From contig CM074142.1 of assembly GCA_037178625.1 (NCBI GenBank), positions 1,054,001-1,118,000 of the forward strand: a stretch of 64,000 bases of DNA, given 5' to 3'. Below are positions 52,666 to 64,000 of the stretch, one piece after another; position 1 is the first letter of the stretch; the number at the start of each line of letters is the position of its first letter. The translations under genes were made by a program, and so were the position numbers. The notes beneath the pieces were generated by a model that was not told the origin of the DNA, ran no database searches, and saw nothing but the letters and a program-made list of their open reading frames with translations. This DNA is from Skeletonema tropicum (lineage: Eukaryota; Bacillariophyta; Thalassiosirophyceae; Thalassiosirales; Thalassiosiraceae).

Positions 52666-53160
52666 ATAGATTTCCAGGGGGATGGAATTACACGTCACTG
52701 ATTCACTTGATCAATATTCAATGCAATAACGTTTCCAATGCCAATCTGTGACAAAAATGACCCGCGGCACCATGAGTTTCTTGAGTGTCCTGATGCAATG
52801 ATCTACAAAATTTGCTTTGACAAATGCAGTCAAAATATTGATATTGACGGCTGCTTGCGCCATATCTCGTCCTACTCGAAGTATCCACATGAGAGTTTCT
52901 TCACAAACTGAATAGTGCTGGGTGCTGTTTATCGGGTGAGAGGTGAGTTGATAGAAGGCTAGCTAATCCTCAATGTCATGAATACCTCTACTTTACATAC
53001 TTATTAATATTACCTACCTACCGCTACTAGATGTTCACGCCAGATGCTTGTTTTAACTCATGCATAAATATTGTATCGTACACCTTTAATCCTCGTTCTT
53101 CGTGCTACTCAGGCAGAAATATCATTCCCATTTCCTCTCACTTATCTTTCTTCAGCTTCT
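52666..53160. other. Convergent intergenic, with a possible decayed copy of the upstream domain
   Basis: Nothing intact. Near 52750-52900 short blocks translate to CDKNDPRHHEFLECPDAMIYKI-like fragments that echo the HEFLEKYDKMLE part of the preceding gene, so a small decayed duplicate is possible. Confidence 0.3.
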
Positions 53161-55463
53161 TCATATCTCCTGAAAGAAATCGATGAAGTCGAGAACTTCT
53201 TCCATCACGCCGGATTCCACTAGCTCCTCTATCCGATGACCTTCATTAGCTTTGTCCATATCTTCAATTAATCGTCTAAAGCCGGACTTTGGTCCAGGAG
53301 TGCTTTGAGGAGCATCGTTTTTGTTGAATTGGACTCCTCGTGGTGCATTCGCTCCAGGAACATCACCACTTTCATCAACACCTGCATCACTTTTCGTTTG
53401 TGTTGCGAGATCGTCCTCTTCAACTTTCTCATCCAACGAATAGTTACCCGCTCTCTGCATATCTCCATCTCTTTTCTCATCACCATCACATACTTCAACG
53501 GGCCGCCTTCTTATCTCAGACTTATAAAAGTCCAGAGTGGATTTTCTCCCAAAAGATGTGTCGTGCCCTTTCTTTCTCTCACTATCATGCCTCAACTGCA
53601 AAACGGCTGCAATGAAAGCGCATGCGACGAAAAAGATGATTGGAAGGAACATGTTACTTGGACTAACTTGAGGAAATGCATCATCCGAAACCATATTCAA
53701 GTTCGACAACTCAACTTCACATTCTGCCTTGAATTCGTTCTCTTCGATAAATGCTTGCTTCGCACTCTCCAAACTAAGACCATGGTTCTTTTCTGCTGTA
53801 TACATCCAATACGAGAAAGCAGACACGAGTTGTGGTGTGATCGGAAACGCAATTGGGTTCTCGGTAACTAAGACATCTGTGTAAACCAGTTTGTGTTCAC
53901 ACAGTCTTTTCAAAAAATCCATATTCATAATCGTATCTTCTCTACCAACAGCCAATACCTTGCATTCTCCTCTATCATAAGCGTCTAATAAACCATAAAA
54001 CCCGCGGCCATCAGGAAAAACCCACTTCCCATTGGGCCACTTCAATTTAAGCTCATCCTTCAATGATGGATGGCCGCAAATCGGAACATTGCGAGCAATA
54101 ACCTCATTCATTGTGCCATATTCCGTCTTCAACCCAGACCGTGTTAGCGAGGCTGCCAATTCGGCAACGTAGGCAGATACAGCTATCAAAATGAAGAATC
54201 CAAATCCAAACATTAGCAATTTGTGTGGCAAACTTGCTCCCATATCCTGTTCACTCCCTGCACTAAAGAAGAACATGCCCTTTTCTAATATTGCATCAAG
54301 TACTAATCTCAAATAAACAAACTTGTTTCGCCTCTTCCGCTTCAGGGGACCTTTTGATTGTTTCAGCTGCAATCCATACCGTTTCTTGGCCGCCATTTCT
54401 CGATCGGAGAACCACACAGAGAGTAGTGATGCTGCGACTATTATGGCAGCTACCACTCCCCACATAGCGGGAGTGAATGGCTTCGTCACCTTTTTCGTCT
54501 CGTCTGCGAGACTTAGCCGTCCAGTAGGTTTGGGAATGACTAACACTGTTTTGTCGTAGACTGGGAAGATGAAAGAGGAGATATATAGCAACATTGTAAG
54601 ACACAAGATATATCATGGGAAAGAAGTGAAAGAAACCGACCAACATAGGTAAACACAATTCCTAGTCACACAAAATCATACTAATACAATACAACTACTC
54701 ACCAAGAGGAACAGTAAAAGTAGTCAGCTTCAACCGCTGCCCCGTAATCCAAAATGGTCCCACTGCCATATCCATCAACCCGTTCCCCACATCACTCGCC
54801 GCTGCTGTAAATGGGCTCGTTGAATATCGCTTCAAATTACCTTTTGAAGTATGCGTGAACGTCACATTTTGGATATCTCCACTGGATATTTTGATTAACT
54901 CGTTGATGTAGTCAATGTATATCCCACCAAATGGGATGTTGTCGTCAAAATACTCATCTCCTCGTTCAAAATTATGCTTTAATACTGTACCGTCGGGTAA
55001 TCGTTTATTCATCAATGGATACTGATAATTCGGTATATATGATCGCAGTAATATTAGTGCCACCAATCACCGAGACGATATTATTCGCAGAAGATTCAAG
55101 ATGTTGTTGCCAAAAATAGTCGGTTGAATTGCAAGTCGAATAACTTGCAAAGATATCATGTTGGTCCGGAAAATAATACGATCTGTAAATATTCTCTTCT
55201 GAATGCTTTCTGCAGGATTTTGCATCCACATAGCACCACGATTGGAAGCAGTATGGTGGTACGGTAGTGGTGGATAGGTCCTCTTGGCAGGCTGGATCGT
55301 GTAGGAGATCGTGCTGGAGACAAGCATTGCTGCCGTAGTCATACGAAACGCATGAGCTGCCAAGTTTTAGATAAACGCCTGGTTTACCCGCGGAGGTTGT
55401 GCAGTCTCGATTCTCAAGCGAGGCGAGTACGGAGGTTTGATTGATGCAGTTGCATCCTTTCAC
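53161..55463 (-). CDS. Ionotropic-glutamate-receptor-like channel, 5' incomplete
   Basis: Minus-strand exons are 55463 to about 55070, an offset near 55020-55070 (a 49-bp GT-AG intron would fit), then to 54703, a 142-bp intron (GTGAGT...CCCAG), then 54560-53161. The N-terminal part is Cys-rich (CVSYDYGSNACLQHDLLHD, PPYCFQSWCYVD). The ligand-binding S1 lobe includes GNGLMDMAVGPFWITGQR and FTVPLVYDKTVLVIPKP. The membrane core has M1 (WGVVAAIIVAASLLSVWF), a pore-loop region (FFSAGSEQDMG) and M3 SAYVAELAASLTRSG, the counterpart of SYTANLAAFLT. S2 and M4 (FLPIIFFVACAFIAAVLQL) follow, with an acidic cytosolic tail. A bacterial-type amino-terminal domain is absent. The signal peptide exon was not found. 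Confidence 0.8.
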
Positions 55464-55700
55464 TTCCTGACGTCATGTTTGTGGTATTTCTCTGTGTTCA
55501 AAAATTACGTGTAGGCGAGGTGTAAGATGTGTTCATCTCTCTTACAATACTCTGACCTTTTTGCACTACGTCGAGCAACAACCACTGCCTGCTGCCTGAT
55601 AGATCGGCATATTGTACCGATTAATTACCAAACCTGTGAAGGTGGAAGGTGGTGGAAGCTGAAGGTGGAAGATGGAAGGTCGGTCGTGGCGTGGGGCGTG
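55464..55700. other. 5' flank of the receptor-like gene
   Basis: Should hold the missing first exon and promoter of the minus-strand receptor gene. An AG acceptor (ACGTCAG) lies near 55470. The purine-rich GGTGGAAG repeats near 55640-55680 are simple sequence. Confidence 0.35.
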
Positions 55701-56203
55701 CTACCGCGATGAGAAAATCGCACCAAAAAATTTTGGTGCGATTTTTCAAAGCTAGGCAACACCGCACAAAACACAAAACAACCATGTGAGTATGCTCTTC
55801 ATAGAGCGCACCTTTCAACATGTTGAACCCAAACTGACACGCAGAAATCCTTGAGGAAGTATATTCGAATACAATTATTAATTAGTTGACCGCTATATAA
55901 CTATATTAAATCAATAGCAAGCATCGGTCCAAAATGGCCTATTTCACCTAGTAAAAGTAGTGATTCTATGTATGACGCATGCGTATATGAGCACCTATGC
56001 AGCCACTGTAATGCAAGTATGGTACATATGATGACTCCCAGAGGCTTAATCGAAAGGTAATAACATGTACTATCAACTTATGGTCGGTGCAGGTAGGTAG
56101 AGGGTCGATGTTGAGTGTAGTGAGGCACTAGTTTCAGTCAATGTGTGTTTTGTGCGTAGAAAGCTAGCAAAATATTTTTGGTGCGATTTTTTCATCGCGG
56201 TAG
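55701..56203. mobile_element. Small TIR element, 503 bp
   Basis: The ends are CTACCGCGATGA plus AAAATCGCACCAAAAA at 55701 and the complement ending CATCGCGGTAG at 56203, flanked by CGTG on both sides (55697-55700 and 56204-56207), a possible 4-bp target duplication. The left end also folds on itself (AATCGCACC ... GGTGCGATT). No coding capacity. Confidence 0.65.
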
Positions 56204-57352
56204 CGTGGGGCATGCAGGATAAGCGATTTAGGTTAGGTGGGGCTTTAGGTGATTTTTTCCTCGTACATAAATAAGTAATAGTAATTCCTAAGTACGTTGG
56301 CCCCCAAGTACAGTCAAATCCCACGAACTATCCCTTTTCTTCCCCCCCCACCAAATCTCAGCCTAGCCTAAAAATCTTATCCCCCCCTACGGCTCAAACC
56401 TAAGTGTGTCTTAGTGGGTAAACGTAGGGGTCTTAGTGGGTAAATCTATAGTGAGCACTTATTTCTTCTTCTTATGTGCCGTACAAGTGAGAGTGTTGTG
56501 CATGCAGCAAACTGCATTTCTTGCACGTTTTGCTTGAGCACATCTTGTTCCCTGCGGCAGTCTTGCATTAAACACAACTAACTTGACCGTGCTTCTTGAC
56601 GATCTTGTACTAGGTTTGGACCTTCTTGCAGATCGCTTTACGGAACCAGATAAATAGGAGTATTTGCTTTTCTCGCAGAGATATGCCCATTTAGATTTTG
56701 CTAGTAATTCTCTCTAACAATTTTGTCCAGTAGATGGACGATTTTACTAGCAAATGATGTAGATGACAATTTTGTCGAGCATATCTGAGATATGAAACCC
56801 AAACGTGTATTGTCCATCTCCTGAGATAGAAGAATACGATACTTATCACTTGTTTTTATGTGAGCAAGAGATTTCAAATCATTTTGGCCAAAGCTAAGTA
56901 GTAGGCTCTGCGGCTGCCATGGTCAAAAAATGATGTGCTTGAAACACCAAATTTCACGTCTGTCCGGATTCCGGATCTTAAAAATCGCTTGTGCAGGGCC
57001 GGCAGTCGCAGTCACTGGAACTTTCTGATACATAATGTGAAACCGTGTGCCGAGCGGCTTCTCTTCACGCACTTCGCTATTTTCTTGGATTCAAAGAACA
57101 AAGATCCTTCAACCAGCCACATAGGTACATGGGAACCCTTCAACCTTTTCATTTCTCTTTCCAAGTTGCACGTTGAACCTGCTCAATCTTCATCCCAGCC
57201 AGAAGCTGTTAGTTGTTGGCAGCGTTAATCTCATCTGGAAAGAGAGATTGCATGCTGTGAATACTCTAGCAATGGAATCCTCGTTGTCGTTGCAGCCGTA
57301 CTTTCATTCAGGAAGAAACTTATGCCTTTGGCGTACCTCCAAGTTCGTCATC
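56204..57352. other. Intergenic, nothing recognised
   Basis: No gene seen in about 1.1 kb; a GTAGGGG/GTCTTAGTGGGTAAA direct repeat lies near 56410-56450. It ends with the 5' flank of the methyltransferase gene. Confidence 0.4.
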
Positions 57353-59080
57353 ATGATACTCCATAATCTCCTCCTTTCCATCCTCCTACTCCAATCAATC
57401 CACCACATCAGTTTTGTCGTCCACTCTCTCTCCATAACACCCACCACCCAATCGCACAACATCATCCGCGGCTCCAACAAATACGGCACATCCAACAACT
57501 CCACCATTCTCACTCCAGCCGATGCCGCACTCAAGGTTGGTGTGCTGCCCACCAAGGAAGCTACCAAGGAAGAATGGCAAAGGGCGTGGAGGTTACATAG
57601 GTGGTTGATGAAGCCGTTGCATTTGTTGGATGGGTGTCAGCCTAAGGATAGCAAGTTGGCGTTGTAAGTATTTTTACACTACTCAATTATGTAATATTTC
57701 ATGCACTCACCCTCACTCATATTCATATATATTCCTACTCACACACACCACTCATAGAGCTTGCCTATGGTGGAAGGCAATAGCCGGAAATGACAAATCA
57801 TCACCGGTACATGATTATTCCCTATCGTACGATTTATTACCCCCGGTAACGCGATGGATAGTTTCCAGTAGATTGTGTCGATTGTACCCGAGGTTACATC
57901 ATGCCAATGTTGAGATTCGGTGAGTGTGTTTCATTCATATTTGTATTGTTGCTCTTACTGGAAATGAAACCGTAGTTGTGTTCATTAGAATTCATTTGCT
58001 GAATTTCCTTGTCAACGAATGATGATTCACTCAAAATAATGACATCATGTAATATTATTTAGAACTGCATATCTCGACAAGGCACTCACCAACGTGATCA
58101 ACACAATCATGGAGGAACACAATACTGCAACATCCACAACTACAACCATGCAAACGCAGGAGACGAAGAAAAAGAAGAAGATACGTCTTGTAATCATGGG
58201 AGGAGGGTATGATACACGTTCTATCAAGTTATTGGAGCAATCGTTATTGATGCAGAGTGAGTCTAATGATGATGTAGCAACGACAACTTCTTCCACACGG
58301 TACAATCGACTTCAAAAGAGACATAATCAGTTTCTGAGAAGGAGAAGGAGGAGAACACGTTGGTATCATCGATTATTATCGAGACGAAATAACAATCCCA
58401 ACAATGATGATGATCCATCATCAACAACAACAATATCAACTGGCAGTGCATTTTTCAACATTACCTCCACAAATTACGATTTAGAAGCATATGAATTAGA
58501 TTTACCCGAGGTAGTTACCGCCAAACGAAAGTTATTATCAAAACGTTTATTCCGTCGACGACCGTGGTTACAACAAAAAAGTCGAGTGGCAATGATGAAG
58601 TTGGGTAGGAATGATGATGGTCTAAAAGATGACTATCCAATATTGATGGAGGCAAATTTTAATGATTTGAATGCCACTCGTGAGGTTCTTGAGGGGATAC
58701 TATTGGACAGCAAGGATGTTTCAGAGAGTAGTAGTCATGATGACGTGATGAATATCATACTGTTTGAGGGGGTAATGATCTATCTTGACAAGGGTATACC
58801 CCATGCACTTTTGGAAGTGTGTAGTCAGGTATTGAGGAAGAGCAGCGAACAACAACAACATCATGATAATGTCAATACTGCCAACAACAACGACAACAAT
58901 AGTTCCTCAACAAGAAGAACGTTAGGATATCTATGCTTTGCAGATCGATTGGAAAATATTCCAGGGGGCGATGAAGATGCGGCACATGTAGAAATGGAAT
59001 GTACTGGGTGGGAATTGGTGGATTTTTTGAGCAAGCCTGGCTTGGCTCGTCATATGGGGGTTGCGCGAGTTGTGGAGTAG
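57353..59080 (+). CDS. LCMT-family SAM-dependent methyltransferase, three exons
   Basis: Exons 57353-57663, 57758-57919 and 58063-59080 splice in frame (introns of 94 and 143 bp, GTAAGT/GTGAGT to AG) to 496 aa. The N-terminus is a hydrophobic signal (LHNLLLSILLLQSIHHISFV). The family motif for S-adenosylmethionine binding is LVIMGGGYDTRSIKL, followed by the acidic YELDLPEVVTAKRKLL and the later NIILFEGVMIYLD. These are motifs of the leucine carboxyl methyltransferase / O-methyltransferase Omt family. The signal-like N-terminus suggests a secretory or organelle-directed member, so it is probably not the PP2A methyltransferase. An in-frame ATG about 80 bp upstream (57272) is an alternative start. 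Asn/Thr-rich inserts interrupt the domain. Confidence 0.75.
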
Positions 59081-60375
<1,295 letters not shown>

Positions 60376-61816
60376 GCGCTCCACCTTTTTACTGTTCCTT
60401 CTCTCTGTGAAAAAGAATTGAGAAGAAGTCTCTCGACATAGTGCGAGGTAGATTCATATTATACAATATACATAATAAGATTACATAATAAGATAAAGCG
60501 ATTTTCAAATCAACTATTTACATCTTACGCATTATTGTATCATAGATTCCTGTCCGTGCAGCATGCGATATAAGTTTCGTGTCTCATCAATGGATAGAGA
60601 TCCGAAAGGGTAGGGGGCGATCGTAACTAGTTATGTCTTGGCGGTCATGAGAATCGAGGAGAGAGATGATATAGTACATCATTCCACAGCTCAGATCTAT
60701 CTGAAGTATCCGACGTAGACGATGTTCAGTTCATGCGTAAAATGAATGCAGTAATATTCGTGCACAAGCCCTATGATTCAGCCGACCGAATCCAATGATG
60801 GAACTTCAGCAAAGCCGCTAAGAAGACGATAAAGGATATCTTAAATGTTGAAACAAGAGAGCTTGACGAGTCAATGACAGTAGAAGTAATGGCCAAAATA
60901 TGAGTGCAGATTGCGAAGGTTGTGGTCGTGCAAATGTGCCCGGAGTTACTGCAATCAATAGCGCAGATAGACGATTCAATCACATCCGATTGTACTCTGC
61001 CGGTTTGTTCGACACATAGTGCGTGAACTGCAACACAATCAAGGGCACGAGGGATGGAGTAGAATGGATCAAACCAACTTACATCTGTTGTAGAACAGAG
61101 AGAAATGCTATTTTGGATCTGTGAAGATATCAACAGTGAAGACGGTTTCATAAGCATGGTCCTTAATCCCACGCACTACTTCAGCAAAATGAAAAGAGCA
61201 TTTCCGCGGCTCGTAAAGGCAACCCTTCGGATTTAGACTCTATTATTAGTGGAACCGTAGCCGCAATCAAGTCATCGCCTTGTACTTATTGTGGCGTTCC
61301 ATTCTCTGGTGGAATGGATCGTATGGATAGCAATCAGTCACTGATATTTTGAGTCACTCAAGGGTGGCAAACTCGTACCTTGCTGCTCCGACTGCAATCT
61401 TCATATCTTCCTCTTCTCACTTCAGCATGTGATATACAATAACCATTTGGATTCGACGCAAGCAGCGAGTTGGACAAGGCTTCTACATACACACAGGCGA
61501 ATTCAAACCTTGCATCTGATGCTGTACTGTTCACTGTTATGTTGCCCTGCTGCAGCAAAGCATCTTCGTGTGAGTGAGTAGATGCATCCCGAAACGTACA
61601 TAACTGTACTGTAGATACGAAAAACTCGCGCTGTTCTCATTTGCTCTTTGATAAGTAATACTTAGCTTTGAATGAAGGCAAAGTGCAACATCGTTGGTGC
61701 TTGGTGCATTGAAAGTGGTGGGGATTATGACGAAGGATTATCAGCTGGCTCAGACTTTACTATCATCTATTACTAAAATATTGTTGTTCTTTTGAGATTA
61801 TTTCTGAACAGCCACC
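60376..61816. other. Intergenic, nothing coding recognised
   Basis: Begins with the tubulin 3' flank and ends with the duplicated promoter (61640-61816) of paralogue B, which matches 495-735. Frames in between do not look like proteins. Confidence 0.45.
61640..61816 (+). promoter_or_regulatory. 5' flank of paralogue B, conserved with 495-735
   Basis: Matches the minus-strand 5' flank of paralogue A in blocks, up to the ACCATG at the start codon. Confidence 0.5.
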
Positions 61817-64000
61817 ATGTCGTCTCCTTCCAATGCCGCCGTTGCCGATGTTGGCATTCTTGCTCAAAATCGATCCCACGACGATGATGCCTCCTCTGGG
61901 AGTGACGAACCAGAGTTTACTTCAAGATTTGATGTCTATGGTTCCATTCAATATGGAACTGAGTACTGCGGCAATGTCTGCTTCGCGGATATTGCCGATG
62001 GTTCCACCACGTCGCCTGCGCTGCCGTCCTCTGTCGGGTTGCGTATTAGCGGGGTAGGGAGTGTTCCTCTGCCCATTGGTGATCATCACAGGAATGAGAT
62101 AAAAAACAGAGCCACAAGTGTCGATGAGGATAATGACGGGGTGTATGAAATTGAGGCGAGCAAACTCAAGATACAAAATCCTCAATGGGATGATTCTTTT
62201 AGTAAGTTGCTTGAAACTGTAGCATACAAGCTGGGGGTCGATCCATCCTATCTAACGGCTGAGCTTGGTGGCTTACTTTATATTGAGAAGGGAGTATATA
62301 TTGAGAGGTGCAGTGATGATGACGATGATGAGGATGTGTTGGGCTCCCTCATCATTCAGTTGCCGTCAAAATTTACTGGAGGAGCATTGACTATCTACAA
62401 CTACGTGGAGGAGGAGGAGTCATTCGAGTTCACTCTAGGTGCTGGTAATGAAGCCGCCTACAGCTGTCACTTTGCTTGTCACTTTTCAGATTGTGATTAC
62501 GAAATGGCCAAACTCAAGTCGGGATCTCGTGTACTCTTGCGATACTCGCTCCACTACAAACCGGTTGGTGCGAATGAGATTCCTTCGGCAAGCCTAATAC
62601 ATGAATTTACTTCACCCTTGGAGAGGTCCTTGAATGGCTTGACTCCTGATAATCGAATGGTATTGATTCCCTTGGAGAAAGAATATGATGGCCTTTCTCT
62701 TGTGAATGCTGGCACCAAGGCACTCTCTCGAGAACACCGCCAAAAGGCCGAAGCTCTAAAAGCTGCTGTAGCCGAGTGGGAGCTGCTCTTAGTCAATGCA
62801 AAGCTAGTACATAATTGCAGCGGCTATGGTTATCTCAGTAATGTTACCTCGATAATAGAAGTATTTGACGAGTGTGGCAATCGTGTGACAAGCGACATGA
62901 GCTGGTTGAAACAAGTCTATCGACTTTCACTCCTTCGAACGTGATGAGGGTATGCTACTTGCTTTTGATTTTGACCATGAGTGCGTCTCGAACTGGGGTG
63001 CATGCAAGGCTACATCTGGTTATTATAACCATGTGCAAACTTATCGATCTACATTCTTGCTATCGTATGATCCAGCGTTTGAGATGGAGCTCAAATGTCT
63101 TGGTGGAACTGATGAGGTGGCGGAAGTCTGTAAGAAGATTGTCGAGACGCGAGATCATGGCCTCTTGGATCGGCTGTTACCAGTGGTCGAATCGAAGGGG
63201 AAGAGCAAATTTGATGCCAAATCATGTCAAATCTTGCTACAATTTCTCATAAACTCGAGGAAGAAGATCGCCAGCCGAGTTGAACTAGTGAACAAGATTA
63301 TTGCCGGACTCTCCTCGTCTGTAGAGCCTGATGAGCTGCTTTATGATACAATCATCGATGCGGTGAAGAAGCTAGGTCACAACGGGCTGAGCAGCAACAT
63401 TGAGGGTATGTTGAATGACACTACACGAAAGCAAACCAGAGATATTTGTTTCTTTCTGAAGAGGATGGAGTTTGCATTGAAATTGAACAAACGAACCAAC
63501 GGTGAAGCTGGTCTGAACTATCTTGAGACCGCTATCAACGATTTGTCCCGCAATGCCGATACATATTGTCCAAACATAACAAAAGTGAGCTCTCTCGTGG
63601 ACATGATTTCCACGTACAATGATATTGATTTGTCGAATGTAGTGCAAACATGCCTGGCCTTCTTCCATCGTGGTACTGCACGCCAATCTCTTGATACGTT
63701 AATGGACCGAACGGATCTGTTGAAACAGCTGATTGCTACGAAGAAGTTTGGCTCCCTAGAGTCATCTCTTGTAGAGTTTGCTGCAGATTTCGCTCAAAGA
63801 TTGAAGTCATTTTTGTATTCTACTTTGAAAGACATGTTGAGAGGAGAGAGAAAAGGATATATTCATTCAAGCAACTCAATTTCTCATCGAGTATGGGACG
63901 CAAGGTGATTGGGATAAGTTTGGCAAGCACATTCTCAAAAGGCTGGACCTATTCCTCGGTATTCATCGATGCTGTCATGAACATGAGTGGTCAAGGATTG
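61817..64000 (+). pseudogene. 2OG-Fe(II)-oxygenase-like gene with two frameshifts (paralogue B)
   Basis: From the ATG at 61817 the frame runs to a TGA at 62942-62944. Homologous coding continues at once in the next frame (from about 62925; GMLLAFDFDHECVSNW) to a stop at 63906-63908. It resumes in the third frame from about 63847 (DIFIQATQFLIEYG, DWDKFGKHILKRL) to the window edge. The first segment contains the core of the eukaryotic 2OG-Fe(II)-oxygenase-like family: LIIQLPSKFTGGALTIYN, HFSDCDYEMAKLKSGSRVLL, RYSLHY. Acidic residues follow a low-complexity Asp run. The two shifts are in the same direction and have no intron signals, so the copy is probably non-functional, or the sequence has two indel errors. 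Paralogue A is intact as far as visible. Confidence 0.7.

Overview
The window looks like nuclear DNA of a centric (thalassiosiroid-type) diatom. This rests on short GT-AG introns, plastid-targeted proteins with the diatom signal-peptide motif around an Ala-Phe cleavage site (a class I peroxidase at 14.8-16.1 kb and a lumenal protein at 8.8-9.7 kb), secreted Cys-rich repeat proteins, BspA-like repeats with Pro-Thr linkers, and a diatom-style MYND/RING fragment. The species is not identified.

Layout. 0-0.5 kb holds the 5' half of a 2OG-Fe(II)-oxygenase-like gene; a frameshifted paralogue lies at the other end (61.8 kb to the edge), pointing outward in the opposite direction. 0.7-2.1 kb is a TIR element packed with CCGTCAC motifs. 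3.6-10.6 kb carries a KOW-motif acidic protein, a UBR-box plus 2OG-oxygenase protein, a thylakoid-lumen protein and an unrecognised gene. 11.0-13.8 kb is a run of three adjacent TIR elements ending 29 bp before a fascin-like beta-trefoil gene. 14.8-24.9 kb is the gene-dense core: plastid peroxidase, FMN-dependent glutamate-synthase-like oxidoreductase, secreted N-formylglutamate-amidohydrolase-like protein, and a large C2/MCTP-like membrane protein.

25-30.7 kb is repeat territory: a foldback element carrying a nested hAT-type MITE with a perfect 8-bp target duplication, then about 1.8 kb of shuffled inverted repeats. 31-41.2 kb has a BspA-like cell-surface protein gene and a Cys-rich secreted-protein gene whose first exon is split by a very young Ty3/gypsy LTR retrotransposon. 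In that element gag and pol lie in one frame separated only by a UAG codon, and the UAG sits inside a 51-bp sequence also found as the arm of the 29-30 kb inverted repeats.

41.9-46.5 kb carries a LITAF-domain gene, CDC45 and a decayed MYND/RING gene. 46.6-48.6 kb has another TIR element and a second foldback copy. 51.5-60.4 kb has a Cys-rich/coiled-coil gene, an ionotropic-glutamate-receptor-like gene, a small TIR element, an LCMT-like methyltransferase, and a 5'-truncated alpha-tubulin gene.

The genes do not form one pathway. The main story is a mobile-element-rich eukaryotic region in which ordinary genes have been split, truncated, duplicated or given new flanks. No CRISPR array, rRNA or convincing tRNA was found. 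Exon-intron models were drawn by eye from splice consensus and reading-frame continuity.
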